Shown piece by piece: positions 16,502-25,201 of a DNA stretch of 64,000 nt. This DNA comes from Paenibacillus thalictri. GTDB lineage: Bacteria; Bacillota; Bacilli; Paenibacillales; NBRC-103111. How positions within the stretch are numbered: the first letter of the stretch is position 1; each line of letters opens with the position of its first letter. A program made the translations under genes and the position numbers. The stretch spans positions 239,570 through 303,569 of the forward strand of contig NZ_SIRE01000010.1 in the NCBI RefSeq assembly GCF_004307995.1, given 5' to 3'. Under the pieces are notes generated by a model that did not search any database, was not told the origin of the DNA, and saw only the letters and a program-made list of their open reading frames with translations.

Positions 16502-17686
16502 ATGGCTGCAATAGAGGAAACGGTAGACCGCCTGTACACTCAAATGGTCGAATGGCGGCGTTATTTGCATCAGCATCCGGAATTGTCGTTTCATGAAGCG
16601 GAAACCGCCGCTTTCATCGCAAAGCAGCTTGATGCTTTGGGCATCTCTGTAAGAACCGGGGTTGGCGGTCACGGAGTGCTCGGATATTTACAAGGAGGCA
16701 AGCCGGGCCCGACCGTTGCGCTGCGGGCCGATATCGACGCCTTACCGATTCAGGATGAGAAAGCGTGCAGTTATGCTTCGCGCACATCCGGCGTCATGCA
16801 TGCCTGCGGCCACGACGCGCATACGGCGACATTGTTTGGAGCGGCGGCCGCTTTAGCGGAGCACCGGGACGAGCTGGAAGGCAACGTTGTTTTCCTGTTT
16901 CAGCCTGCTGAAGAAATCAGTCCCGGCGGTGCGGTGCCGATGATTCAAGACGGCGCGTTGGACGGAGTGGACGCCATATATGGCGTTCATTTGTGGACCC
17001 CGTTCCCGGTCGGAAAAATCGCCTCCAAAGCCGGCCCGCTGATGGCCGCTGCAGACGAATTTATTATCGACGTCAAAGGAAAAGGCGGCCATGGCGGTTT
17101 GCCTCACCAAACGGTGGACAGCATTATCGTTGCTTCGCATCTTGTCGTTAACTTGCAAACGATCGTCAGCCGCTCGGCCGATCCGACGGAAGCTTGCGTT
17201 GTATCGGTGGGTTCGCTTCACGGCGGCACAAGCTTTAACGTGATAGCCGAAACAACAAGAATTATCGGCACGGTGCGAACTTTTAACGAGGATCTCCGCC
17301 GGCAGGTCAAAGAAAGGCTAGAGCAGATCTCCGCCCATACTGGCGCCATGTTCGGGGCTACCTGCACGGTTGACTACAAATGGGGATATCCGCCCGTTGT
17401 CAACGACCCGGCGGAAGCCGAAAGATTTTTCCGGGTAGGGGCTGCCGTATTGGGAGACGATGCAGTATTTGAAAGTCCGCTGATTATGGCCGGTGAAGAT
17501 TTTGCTTATTATCTTCGGGAGCGTCCGGGCTGCTTTATGTTTGTAGGCGCGGGCAATCCGCAAACGGAGGCCGTCTATCCCCACCATCATCCGAAATTCG
17601 ATATCGATGAAAATGCGATGCGCGGCAGCGCCAAGCTGCTGATCTCGATGGCGCTTGATTACATGAAGCATTCCGGTAAATGCTAA
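16502..17686 (+). CDS. M20 family amidohydrolase (N-acyl-amino acid / hippurate hydrolase type)
   Basis: Predicted cytoplasmic metal-dependent hydrolase that frees amino acids from N-acyl amino acids or similar amides. The 394-residue sequence is a full M20D member: ALRADIDALPIQD, HACGHDAH with the metal Cys and His, the catalytic FQPAEE, the dimerisation part GKGGHGGLPHQTVD, and the late ligand in HHHPKFD. The exact substrate cannot be read from sequence. GGAGGGG precedes the ATG by about 8 bases. No operon partner is clear; the CBS gene starts 106 bases later. Confidence 0.92.
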   Translation: MAAIEETVDRLYTQMVEWRRYLHQHPELSFHEAETAAFIAKQLDALGISVRTGVGGHGVLGYLQGGKPGPTVALRADIDALPIQDEKACSYASRTSGVMHACGHDAHTATLFGAAAALAEHRDELEGNVVFLFQPAEEISPGGAVPMIQDGALDGVDAIYGVHLWTPFPVGKIASKAGPLMAAADEFIIDVKGKGGHGGLPHQTVDSIIVASHLVVNLQTIVSRSADPTEACVVSVGSLHGGTSFNVIAETTRIIGTVRTFNEDLRRQVKERLEQISAHTGAMFGATCTVDYKWGYPPVVNDPAEAERFFRVGAAVLGDDAVFESPLIMAGEDFAYYLRERPGCFMFVGAGNPQTEAVYPHHHPKFDIDENAMRGSAKLLISMALDYMKHSGKC

Positions 17687-17792
17687 TCGAACAGCCGTAT
17701 GGCTGCCCCTCATGCAGGAGAATCTAATGTAGGCGCAGATTCGTCAATTCGTTTCTTCTGCCGTTCATAAAATTGATGAGGAGGGATTTCAT

Positions 17793-18227
17793 TTGGCTAG
17801 AACGTTAAAGGAAATCATGACCACCGACTGTGCAACGGTAACACTTAAAGATAACGTATATGAGATTGCGGTAAAAATGAAGCAGGAGGACACCGGTTTT
17901 ATTCCCGTAGTCGAAGGCAATAAATTAATCGGCTGCGTAACGGACCGCGACCTTGTGCTCCGCGGGTACGCCGAGAAAAACGAAGGCTCCGCCGCTGTCG
18001 AGAAGGTGATGAGTAAAGACGTCGTTTGCGCAACTCCGGAAACGACCGTCGATGAAGCGGCCAAACTGATGGCGCAGAAGCAAATCCGCCGTCTTTGCGT
18101 TTGCGACAATGGGAACTTTGTGGGTATCGTCTCGCTGGGGGATTTGGCCGTACGTGACAAATACGAAGATGAAGCCGGCGAAGCTTTGAGCAAAATTTCC
18201 AAAGACAAGCAATTTGCCCACGTCTAA
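17793..18227 (+). CDS. CBS-pair domain protein (YhcV-like)
   Basis: The 144-residue protein consists of two CBS motifs. The first (MTTDCATVTLKDNVYEIAVK to LIGCVTDRDLVLRGYA) and the second (VMSKDVVCATPETTVDEAAK to FVGIVSLGDLAV) form a Bateman module that usually binds adenine nucleotides. It resembles B. subtilis YhcV throughout, including QIRRL in the second motif and the GEAL segment near the end. The regulated partner is unknown. The start is TTG 17793 with GAGGAGGGAT about 9 bases upstream. Confidence 0.88.
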   Translation: MARTLKEIMTTDCATVTLKDNVYEIAVKMKQEDTGFIPVVEGNKLIGCVTDRDLVLRGYAEKNEGSAAVEKVMSKDVVCATPETTVDEAAKLMAQKQIRRLCVCDNGNFVGIVSLGDLAVRDKYEDEAGEALSKISKDKQFAHV

Positions 18228-18248
18228 TCCCAATTGCTTGCAAGTCAA

Positions 18249-18284
18249 ACCGTTCTTCGCATGCCGAGGAACGGTTTTTTTCTT
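18249..18284 (+). terminator. Terminator of the CBS gene
   Basis: ACCGTTC (18249-18255) and GAACGGT (18269-18275), followed by TTTTTTTCTTTTTTT. Confidence 0.85.
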
Positions 18285-18355
18285 TTTTTATTACTACATA
18301 TCAAATCAAGAGCGCGGCGCTTAAGCGACGGCGGGAAATTGAAGGGGGATTTTCC

Positions 18356-18384
18356 TAGACAGTGGATTTTTTATGTTCTATAGT
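18356..18384 (+). promoter_or_regulatory. Probable promoter of the AraC-type regulator
   Basis: TAGACA (18356-18361) and TATAGT (18379-18384) with a 17-base spacer. The start codon follows 22 bases later. Confidence 0.55.
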
Positions 18385-18406
18385 TAAGGTGTAAAGGGGG
18401 GATACT

Positions 18407-19249
18407 ATGGAAACAAGCTTGTTTCCAAAGGATCCGTTTTCATTCGGGTACAATATCAACAGGCCGATTCAAGGCGTATTTCATTCGCATAATCAATACG
18501 AGGTTTATTATTTTCATGGCGGCAAATGCAATTATTTGATCGGCGACAAAATTTATGTGCTGGCCCCTGGGGATTTAATTATTCTGAACGGAATGACGCT
18601 GCACTGTGCCAATGTCGACCCCGACTATGAATACCGGCGTTCGACGATCCATTTTGATCCCGTATATATACGGCCTTTCCTGGAATTGACCGGTGCCGTC
18701 AATGTGCTTAAGCCGTTCCAGGATTTGCGTAATTACCGTATTCAATTAAGAGGGCAAGATAAAGAGGAGGCCGAACGGCTGCTGCTTAACTTAAGCGGCT
18801 TTAACCGCCGCAAGGATTTGATTGATTTTAACCGGTTCCGGCTTGCATTCGTCGATCTGCTTTATTTTATATACCAGTTTTGCCAGAAGCCGCTTGAAGA
18901 AAAGCAGGAATTTCCGACCGATAAAGAAAAACACGTTCAGGACATCATTTCTTTCGTAGAAAGTCATTACGGCGAAGATTTGCATATGGAGCAGTTGGAG
19001 CGGGAGCTGCATTTAAGCAAATATTACTTGTCGAAAATTTTCAAGGACGTCACGGGCGTAACGATTTTTGATTATTTGTACCAGCTTCGCATTAATCAAG
19101 CCAAAATATTGTTTTTGCTTTACAAAGATATGTCGGTAACGGAAGTATGCTACCAGGTTGGCTTTAAACATTTGGCCCATTTCAGCCGCATGTTCAAAAC
19201 ACAGGTCGGTAATACGCCGGAAAAGTTTCGCAAGCAGATGCGAACATAG
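18407..19249 (+). CDS. AraC family transcriptional regulator with cupin sensor domain
   Basis: DNA-binding regulator of 280 residues. The N-terminal half is a cupin-like fold (HSHNQYEVYYFHGGKCNYLIGD, then LAPGDLIILNG) expected to sense a small ligand, often a sugar. The last 100 residues carry two helix-turn-helix motifs (HMEQLERELHLSKYYLSKIF and SVTEVCYQVGFKHLAHFSRMF, ending TPEKFRKQM). GGGGGG lies 8 bases before the ATG. The next gene is a Gfo/Idh/MocA oxidoreductase in the same direction 120 bases on, a likely target. Confidence 0.9.
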   Translation: METSLFPKDPFSFGYNINRPIQGVFHSHNQYEVYYFHGGKCNYLIGDKIYVLAPGDLIILNGMTLHCANVDPDYEYRRSTIHFDPVYIRPFLELTGAVNVLKPFQDLRNYRIQLRGQDKEEAERLLLNLSGFNRRKDLIDFNRFRLAFVDLLYFIYQFCQKPLEEKQEFPTDKEKHVQDIISFVESHYGEDLHMEQLERELHLSKYYLSKIFKDVTGVTIFDYLYQLRINQAKILFLLYKDMSVTEVCYQVGFKHLAHFSRMFKTQVGNTPEKFRKQMRT

Positions 19250-19369
19250 CAATCAAAGTTAAATTTCGAGCTCGATTGATTAATGAAGATAAAGAGGGCA
19301 TGGTCTCTCTATGATAATATAGGTGTTGAACACGTGTGCATTATTAAAATGGGAAAGGCAGGAGTTGTC

Positions 19370-20533
19370 GTGAGCCAAGTGAAAATCGGGATTCTCGGAA
19401 TTGGCAACATGGGCAAAGGCCATACGAAATATTTAATGAACGGCGAAGTCAAAGGCGGGGTCTTATCCGCTATTTGCGATATCGACCGGACGAAGCTGGA
19501 ATGGGTAAAAGAAAATTACGGCGACAAAATTCAGCTGTTTGATTCGGTGGAAAGCTTTTTTGCATCCAAAGCGTTTGACGTGGTGCTGATCGCAACTCCT
19601 CACTATGATCATCCGACGTTGGCCATTGAAGCGTTTCAACACGGATATCATGTGCTGGTTGAGAAACCGGCCGGCGTATACACAAAGCAAGTGCGTGAAA
19701 TGAACGAAGCTGCGGCCAAATCGGACAAATTGTTCGGAATTATGTACAACCAACGGACCAACCCGCTGTATCAGAAGCTCAAAGACCTGATTTCCTCCGG
19801 CGAACTCGGGGAAATCAAACGCACCAACTGGATCATTACCAACTGGTACCGCTCGCAGAGCTATTACGACTCCGGCGGCTGGCGCGCAACGTGGGCCGGC
19901 GAAGGCGGCGGCGTGCTGATCAACCAGGATCCGCATCAGCTTGATTTATGGCAATGGACGACCGGCCTTATGCCTAAACGCGTACGCGCATTTTGCCAAT
20001 TCGGCAAATGGCGCAACATTGAGGTAGAAGATGACGTAACCGCATATGTTGAATACGAGAATGGCGCTACCGGCGTGTTTATTACAACGACAGGCGAAGC
20101 GCCTGGCACAAACCGGTATGAAGTGTCCGGAGACCGCGGCAAAATTACGATTGAAAACGGCAAAATGACATTCCACCGTCTGCGTGTGCCGGAATCCCAA
20201 TTTAACCGCGAATTTAAAGGCGGCTTCGGCCAGCCGGAATGCTGGGTCAGCGACATTCCGGTCGGCACGTCGGAAGGCTCGCAGCATCTGGGCATTACCC
20301 AAAACTTCGTCAATGCGATCCTGAAAGGCGATAAACTGCTTGCTCCAGGTGAAGAAGGAATCAAAGGTTTGACGATTTCCAACGCCATTCACTTGTCCAC
20401 TTGGACCGACAACTGGGTTAACTTGCCGATCGACGAAGATCTGTATTACTCGAAGCTGCAGGAGCAGATCAAAAACTCCACGGCCCAAAAAGATGTAAAA
20501 CAAATCAACATGGATGTAGCCGGCACTCACTAA
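19370..20533 (+). CDS. Gfo/Idh/MocA family oxidoreductase
   Basis: NAD(P)-dependent dehydrogenase of 387 residues, probably acting on a sugar, inositol or uronate derivative in the cytoplasm. The N-terminal Rossmann motif is GILGIGNMGKGH. VEKPAGVY has the conserved EKP with the catalytic Lys, and NQDPHQLDLWQW has the Asp/His active-site pattern. The GTG at 19370 is preferred since GGAG lies 6 bases upstream; in-frame ATGs farther up (19283 and 19349) lack a good site and would add up to 29 unrelated residues. It lies behind an AraC-type regulator. The substrate is unknown. Confidence 0.9.
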   Translation: MSQVKIGILGIGNMGKGHTKYLMNGEVKGGVLSAICDIDRTKLEWVKENYGDKIQLFDSVESFFASKAFDVVLIATPHYDHPTLAIEAFQHGYHVLVEKPAGVYTKQVREMNEAAAKSDKLFGIMYNQRTNPLYQKLKDLISSGELGEIKRTNWIITNWYRSQSYYDSGGWRATWAGEGGGVLINQDPHQLDLWQWTTGLMPKRVRAFCQFGKWRNIEVEDDVTAYVEYENGATGVFITTTGEAPGTNRYEVSGDRGKITIENGKMTFHRLRVPESQFNREFKGGFGQPECWVSDIPVGTSEGSQHLGITQNFVNAILKGDKLLAPGEEGIKGLTISNAIHLSTWTDNWVNLPIDEDLYYSKLQEQIKNSTAQKDVKQINMDVAGTH

Positions 20534-20565
20534 TGCCAAGTGCCCGCTTCATGCTGCAATGCTAA

Positions 20566-20604
20566 TAAAGCCTTGGTTCCGCGCAGGAGCCAAGGCTTTA
20601 TTTG
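20566..20604. terminator. Bidirectional terminator after the oxidoreductase
   Basis: AAAGCCTTGG and CCAAGGCTTT arms (20567-20576 and 20590-20599) with flanking A/T. The arms resemble those of the tyrS/rpsD terminator. Confidence 0.8.
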
Positions 20605-20708
20605 GTACGCCCAGCATGGGCGTCATTGTCTTTCGAGTTCCACAGTGCGCTCGGTTCCCCGGTTGCTTTTTCGTTGGGCTGCCCCCAAACCTCTCAAAAC
20701 CTCCGGAG

Positions 20709-21254
20709 TTATTTCTTGCTTTTCTTTGATCCGCTATCGATGCCCCATAATCCTTTGTTATTGTCACGTGCCGTTTTTTCCAATTTGACGAATTTGTCCG
20801 CGTACAGCACGTTTGGGGGAATTGTCATCGTATTGGCATACCCCTCGCTGATAAGCACTTCGTTAAACATCTTTTGCTCGCCTTGAATAAAGACGTACCT
20901 CAGCAGCCTGCTGTATTTATCCTTATCGCCCGCATCGCTGAACATATAGACGGTTTTGCCGCTGAGCTGTTTTTTTGTAAAATCGCTGGCTTCTTTCCCG
21001 TAGGTTTCGACCGGACTGTTCGGTTTGACCGTCTCCGGAGTATTGACCCCGATCAGCCGTACCTTATCTCCTTCTTCGGTTTGAAACGTATCCCCGTCAA
21101 CGACTCTTTTGACGCTGGTGACCGTAAATTTATGATCTTTAAGCTCCGGATATTGTTTGATTATTTCTTTGGCGTAAGAATCTCCGGCCATTGCGCTTTG
21201 ACTGGAACAGCCTGCCAGTAACATCAGCGCCAGTAGGATAAACCATTTTCTCAT
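20709..21254 (-). CDS. Thermonuclease-type lipoprotein (SNase domain)
   Basis: Predicted secreted, membrane-anchored nuclease of 181 residues. The signal peptide ends in the lipobox LLAGC (Cys near position 15). The staphylococcal nuclease domain shows VVDGDTFQ, VRLIGVNTPE (Arg and Glu of the active site), and KYSRLLRYVFIQ with the second catalytic Arg. ADKFVKLEKTARDNNKGLWG is the typical end. Similar B. subtilis proteins are YncB and YokF. ATG 21254 is set 7 bases after GGAGG. The Lys/Ser-rich tail (SGSKKSKK) is short. Confidence 0.92.
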   Translation of the reverse strand: MRKWFILLALMLLAGCSSQSAMAGDSYAKEIIKQYPELKDHKFTVTSVKRVVDGDTFQTEEGDKVRLIGVNTPETVKPNSPVETYGKEASDFTKKQLSGKTVYMFSDAGDKDKYSRLLRYVFIQGEQKMFNEVLISEGYANTMTIPPNVLYADKFVKLEKTARDNNKGLWGIDSGSKKSKK

Positions 21255-21294
21255 TTTTTTTCCTCCGAATTCGAATGTATGTTTGCCTTTTTCC

Positions 21295-21323
21295 ATTGTA
21301 TGGGCAGCGGCAGCTGAAGTAAA
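21295..21323 (-). promoter_or_regulatory. Possible promoter of the nuclease gene
   Basis: On the minus strand TTTACT (21318-21323) and TACAAT (21295-21300), 17 bases apart. The -35 box is weak. Confidence 0.45.
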
Positions 21324-21422
21324 GGGGGACTTCCCCGGATGTTTAAATAACGCTTAATCCCTTCATACTAGAAAATGCGAGTTCTCAAAGTCAGACTGTT
21401 ACCGGGAAGGGTGCATTCAACG

Positions 21423-23120
21423 ATGAAATATGATCCGCAAAAGGCGCTTATCGTGCAAAGCGATTTTTCCATTTTGCTGGAGACACGGCATACACGGTTT
21501 GAAGAAATCAGGTCAAGGCTGGCGCAATTCGCCGATTTGGTGAAAATGCCCGAGCATCTGCATACATATCGCATGTCGTCCATCTCTTTATGGAATGCTG
21601 CAGCTTCAGGTATCCATGCGGCTCCGATCATCGAGTTTTTGGAAAGCAACGCCAAATTCGGCGTACCTGTTCACATTAAAGAGGAAATTACGCGGTTTGT
21701 CGACCGATATGGGCTTGTCCGCATGGAGAGTGTGGGAGAGGAGCTGCTGCTTATATCCGATGATGTGGAAGTCATCAAAGAAATGGTCAGATACAAGTCT
21801 CTTCAATCTTACGGTTTATGCCAGCACGATGAAAGGACGCTGCGATTTTCCGCCGCCTATCGCGGCATTCTGAAGCAAGAGCTGCTGAAGCTCGGACTGC
21901 CTGTGGAAGACGTGGCCGGTTATCATCAGGGCGAAGCGCTGCCGATCAAGCTGAAAGACGAAGATGAGGACTGCACCTTTATCTTAAGGGATTATCAGCG
22001 CTCGGCGGTGGAGTCGTTTTATAAGGAAGGCAGTCTCCATGGCGGCAGCGGCGTTCTGGTGCTGCCCTGCGGCGCCGGAAAAACCGTAGTGGGCATAGCG
22101 GCGATGGGGCAGCTCAACTGTGCGACATTGATTTTGACCACCAATACGACTTCGGTTCGGCAGTGGAAGCGGGAGATATTGGACAAAACCGATGTGCCCG
22201 ATCATCTTGTCGGGGAATATTGCGGCGAGCTGAGAGAAGTAAGACCCATTACGATTGCGACATATCAAATTTTAACATACCGTCGGTCGGAGGCGGACGA
22301 TTTTGTACATATGGATTTGTTCCGTAAAAGAGATTGGGGTTTGATCGTATACGACGAGGTGCATCTGCTGCCGGCGCCCGTGTTCCGCGTAACCGCAGGC
22401 ATTCAGGCGACACGCAGACTCGGTTTGACGGCAACGCTGGTGCGCGAGGACGGCAGAGAAGCGGATGTATTCTCTTTGGTTGGTCCCAAAAGATATGAGA
22501 TGCCATGGAAAGAACTTGAGAACAAAGGCTGGATCGCGTCGGTCAGCTGCACGGAAATCCGCATCCCTTTGGATGAGGCGAACCGTCACCGGTATACGCT
22601 TGCGGAGCCAAAGCAAAAGATGCGGATTGCCGCAGAGAACCCGGCAAAGCTGGGAGTTATTCAACGGCTTTTGGGCAAGCACCCGCATGAGCAGGTCATC
22701 ATTATTGGCCAATACGTAGACCAGTTGAAGCGGATTGCAGAGGAACTAAGCGCTCCGCTCATATGCGGCGAAGTGCCTCATGACGAACGTGAGCGGCTGT
22801 ACACGCAGTATCGCTCCGGCATGCTGCAGGTGCTTGTCGTATCCAAAGTCGCTAATTTCGCCGTTGATTTGCCGGACGCCGCCGTAGCGATCCAAATATC
22901 CGGCAGCTATGGCTCAAGACAAGAAGAAGCTCAGCGATTGGGGCGTATTTTGAGGCCAAAACCGGGGCGGAACGAAGCGTTTTTTTATTCGGTCGTCTCG
23001 GATGATACTAAGGAAATGGAGTTTTCGATGAAACGTCAGTTGTTTTTGGTAGAGCAGGGCTACAGTTATCGTATCGAACAAGACAGCGGCAAATCCGCAC
23101 CGGAGGAGGCCACTGTATGA
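21423..23120 (+). CDS. XPB/Rad25-type superfamily 2 helicase
   Basis: DNA-dependent ATPase/helicase of 565 residues. Motif I is CGAGKT near residue 217, motif II is DEVH near 310, motif III lies in GLTATLVREDG, and motif VI is EEAQRLGRILRPK. REDG directly after motif III is the RED element described for XPB. The N-terminal third (about 1-170) corresponds to the damage-recognition part, and the C-terminus ends with the usual FFYSVVSDDTKEMEFSMKRQ. Bacterial XPB proteins unwind DNA 3' to 5' and are thought to act in repair. Its stop codon overlaps the start of the next gene by 4 bases, so the two are probably translationally coupled. The ATG at 21423 has only a distant GGAAGGG. Confidence 0.93.
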   Translation: MKYDPQKALIVQSDFSILLETRHTRFEEIRSRLAQFADLVKMPEHLHTYRMSSISLWNAAASGIHAAPIIEFLESNAKFGVPVHIKEEITRFVDRYGLVRMESVGEELLLISDDVEVIKEMVRYKSLQSYGLCQHDERTLRFSAAYRGILKQELLKLGLPVEDVAGYHQGEALPIKLKDEDEDCTFILRDYQRSAVESFYKEGSLHGGSGVLVLPCGAGKTVVGIAAMGQLNCATLILTTNTTSVRQWKREILDKTDVPDHLVGEYCGELREVRPITIATYQILTYRRSEADDFVHMDLFRKRDWGLIVYDEVHLLPAPVFRVTAGIQATRRLGLTATLVREDGREADVFSLVGPKRYEMPWKELENKGWIASVSCTEIRIPLDEANRHRYTLAEPKQKMRIAAENPAKLGVIQRLLGKHPHEQVIIIGQYVDQLKRIAEELSAPLICGEVPHDERERLYTQYRSGMLQVLVVSKVANFAVDLPDAAVAIQISGSYGSRQEEAQRLGRILRPKPGRNEAFFYSVVSDDTKEMEFSMKRQLFLVEQGYSYRIEQDSGKSAPEEATV

Positions 23121-25078
23121 ATACCAGCTGGATGCTGGCACAGATGCCCAAGCAACTGCGTGCCGCCATAGAAGCGAATGAATCGCTGGCTGATTGGCTG
23201 CAGAAGGGTTATACATTGGAGCAAATCTATACCCAAGAGCCGATTTTATCCTCCATCTTGCAAGTGATGTCGCGTTACGAAAGGCTTGTGTTGGAGTCGA
23301 TTGTCAAGCAGCTCGGCTGCGAACCGTTTGGCTGGGCGGATTTGGAGAAGTGCTGTTCTCCGGCATTGTTCGCCTCGCAAGCCAAAGTCGGTTTTGTCCT
23401 GCTGTTACGCAAAGGTTTTGTAGTCAGCATGAAAAAAACATGGGGAGAACACGTTTACGCCATTCCCGAAGATATGATGGACATTTGGCAGAACCTTCTG
23501 CTGGACAAGCTGCCTGCGGCGGCAGCCGGCGCGGATACGCGGGAAACGGTCGGGGTACCGCCGCTGACGGCCGATTTATTCCGGCTTCTTTGTTATGTGC
23601 GAAGAAACGAAGTGACTTTAACCCAGAAAGGGGCGCTTCATAAGCGTCATTTGCAAAAGCTGAGCGAACGGATGAGTGTTAATATGCAGCCGTTGTCCGC
23701 TGCCGGGTTAAGTTATACGTTCGCCGATCAATATGATCCGCCGCTGGCGGTTGCGCTTGACTGTGCTTTAAAGCTTGGTCTGATTGCCGCGGCGGACGGG
23801 CGTTACGTATTGTGCGATTCAGCTGCCGATCAATGGATGAGCTTGCCGGTCGCCGTTCAGAATGAGCGGCTTTATCAGCTGTGGAAGCAGCAGGCTGCGG
23901 GAAGGACCGCGATCATGCGCCATCTGGTCTATGCGCTGGAGCAGAGGAGCGAATATGAGCCGCTAACCTTGAAGGAAGTTATGAAGTGGCTTGCCGCTTC
24001 GGGAGTTGCGCTTAACACGGAGCAGATGGAGCATATTTGGCAGGAATGGATCCGGAGCTGGGCTGCGCCTTGTGCAGCTTTTGGCTGGCTGGAATGCTCG
24101 GAAACGTCTGTCAGCTGGCTTGTGCGCCCATTGCCTGACAAGAACAAGCAGGTTGCCGATGAGGACCGGGAAGCGGACGGCGCTTTTTTCGTGCAGCCGG
24201 ATTTTGAAGTCATCGTGCCTCCGGCCGAGTCGTATGAGCCGCTTTGGGAGCTTGAGTTGTTCGCGGAATTGCACAAGGACGATGTAGCGTCAGTGTACAA
24301 AATATCAAAAGAGAGCGTCTTGTCCGCTTTGGAGCGGGGGAAAACGGCGGACGGTATACTTCAGTTTCTTGCCAGATTCGCGATTCATGGCGTGCCCGAG
24401 CATATTGAGGAAGCTTTGAAACAGTGGGAACGGCAGTTTGGCAAGGTTGCGTTTTCCCATGTAACCTTGCTGAGGTGCAGCGATCCAACAGTTGCCGGGC
24501 AGCTGGCCGATCATCCGAAAATTGCCGGATATATTGTCGAGCAGCTTGGGGAATGCGATTTTATCGTCGCCGCGGACAAGCTGGAAGAACTTCGCACGTG
24601 TTTAGGCGAAGCCGGATATGCTCCGCCAAAATCCACTTCCGGCGGAATGCCCAGTGCCGTAAGCCGCATTTCCGTGGATTCCAACGAAGACGAGCTGACT
24701 GAACGCCAAGGAATATTGATATCTCAGCTTCCTGCTTTTTATAAAATGGATCCACATTTGCCGGATATTCACGATTTGTACCCGAACTTGCGCGATGTTC
24801 CTCCCATGTGGTGGAAGGATTACCGCTCTTACCATTCTTCCACGAGAAAGGAGCTTGCGCGGCAAGCAATCGAATGGAGGACAGCGCTGCAGCTTCGCAG
24901 GCAAGGGGCGGATACGACCTTTATGCCAAGCCGGGTCCAGGAAACGCGGGGGACCTGGCATCTGTTTGGTTTGCCGTTTGGCGGCGAAGCCCGGCAGGAG
25001 CAAGGACAGGAAATGATGCTTGTTCCGGAAGAGTGGGAAGAAATGAAATTGATCGTTCCTGGCATAAATGATAAATAA
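23117..25078 (+). CDS. XPB-associated protein (Helicase_C_3/PF13625-type)
   Basis: The 653-residue protein has no helicase motifs. It starts MLAQMPKQLRAAIEANESLADWLQKG, has winged-helix-like stretches (about 60-110 and 250-320), and a block around residues 350-500 (GAFFVQPDFEVIVPPAESYEPL through VTLLRCSDPTVAGQLADHPKIAGYI). That block matches the conserved domain shared by eukaryotic XPB N-termini and bacterial XPB neighbours such as the Rv0862c type. ATGA overlap with the XPB gene argues for a two-subunit machine in which this protein supplies the part that the short bacterial helicase lacks. The role is inference. The C-terminal 100 residues are unassigned. Confidence 0.8.
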   Translation: MNTSWMLAQMPKQLRAAIEANESLADWLQKGYTLEQIYTQEPILSSILQVMSRYERLVLESIVKQLGCEPFGWADLEKCCSPALFASQAKVGFVLLLRKGFVVSMKKTWGEHVYAIPEDMMDIWQNLLLDKLPAAAAGADTRETVGVPPLTADLFRLLCYVRRNEVTLTQKGALHKRHLQKLSERMSVNMQPLSAAGLSYTFADQYDPPLAVALDCALKLGLIAAADGRYVLCDSAADQWMSLPVAVQNERLYQLWKQQAAGRTAIMRHLVYALEQRSEYEPLTLKEVMKWLAASGVALNTEQMEHIWQEWIRSWAAPCAAFGWLECSETSVSWLVRPLPDKNKQVADEDREADGAFFVQPDFEVIVPPAESYEPLWELELFAELHKDDVASVYKISKESVLSALERGKTADGILQFLARFAIHGVPEHIEEALKQWERQFGKVAFSHVTLLRCSDPTVAGQLADHPKIAGYIVEQLGECDFIVAADKLEELRTCLGEAGYAPPKSTSGGMPSAVSRISVDSNEDELTERQGILISQLPAFYKMDPHLPDIHDLYPNLRDVPPMWWKDYRSYHSSTRKELARQAIEWRTALQLRRQGADTTFMPSRVQETRGTWHLFGLPFGGEARQEQGQEMMLVPEEWEEMKLIVPGINDK

Positions 25079-25137
25079 TAATACAACGACAACAGGAGCC
25101 TAAGTGTGATATGATAATAGGTGAATGACAAGCTTGT

Positions 25138-25188
25138 ACTTAAAGAGGCAGTTCAAAAAGCCGATTTTTTGAACTTGCACTTAAAGAG
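25138..25188. repeat. Short MITE-like remnant with flanking direct repeats
   Basis: A 31-bp core (25148-25178) is an inverted repeat, GCAGTTCAAAAAGCCG against a mirror ending TTTTTTGAACTTGC. Identical ACTTAAAGAG sequences (25138-25147 and 25179-25188) flank it, which could be a target duplication. The ends resemble those of the larger element at 43102-43328. The right flank supplies part of the ylbF ribosome binding site. Confidence 0.6.
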
Positions 25189-25201
25189 AGGTGGTGCGGC
25201 T

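Noticed and set aside
25121..25201. Longer N-terminus for YlbF from 25121
   Set aside because: The extra 27 codons run through the MITE-like remnant, and a proper ribosome binding site stands before GTG 25202.
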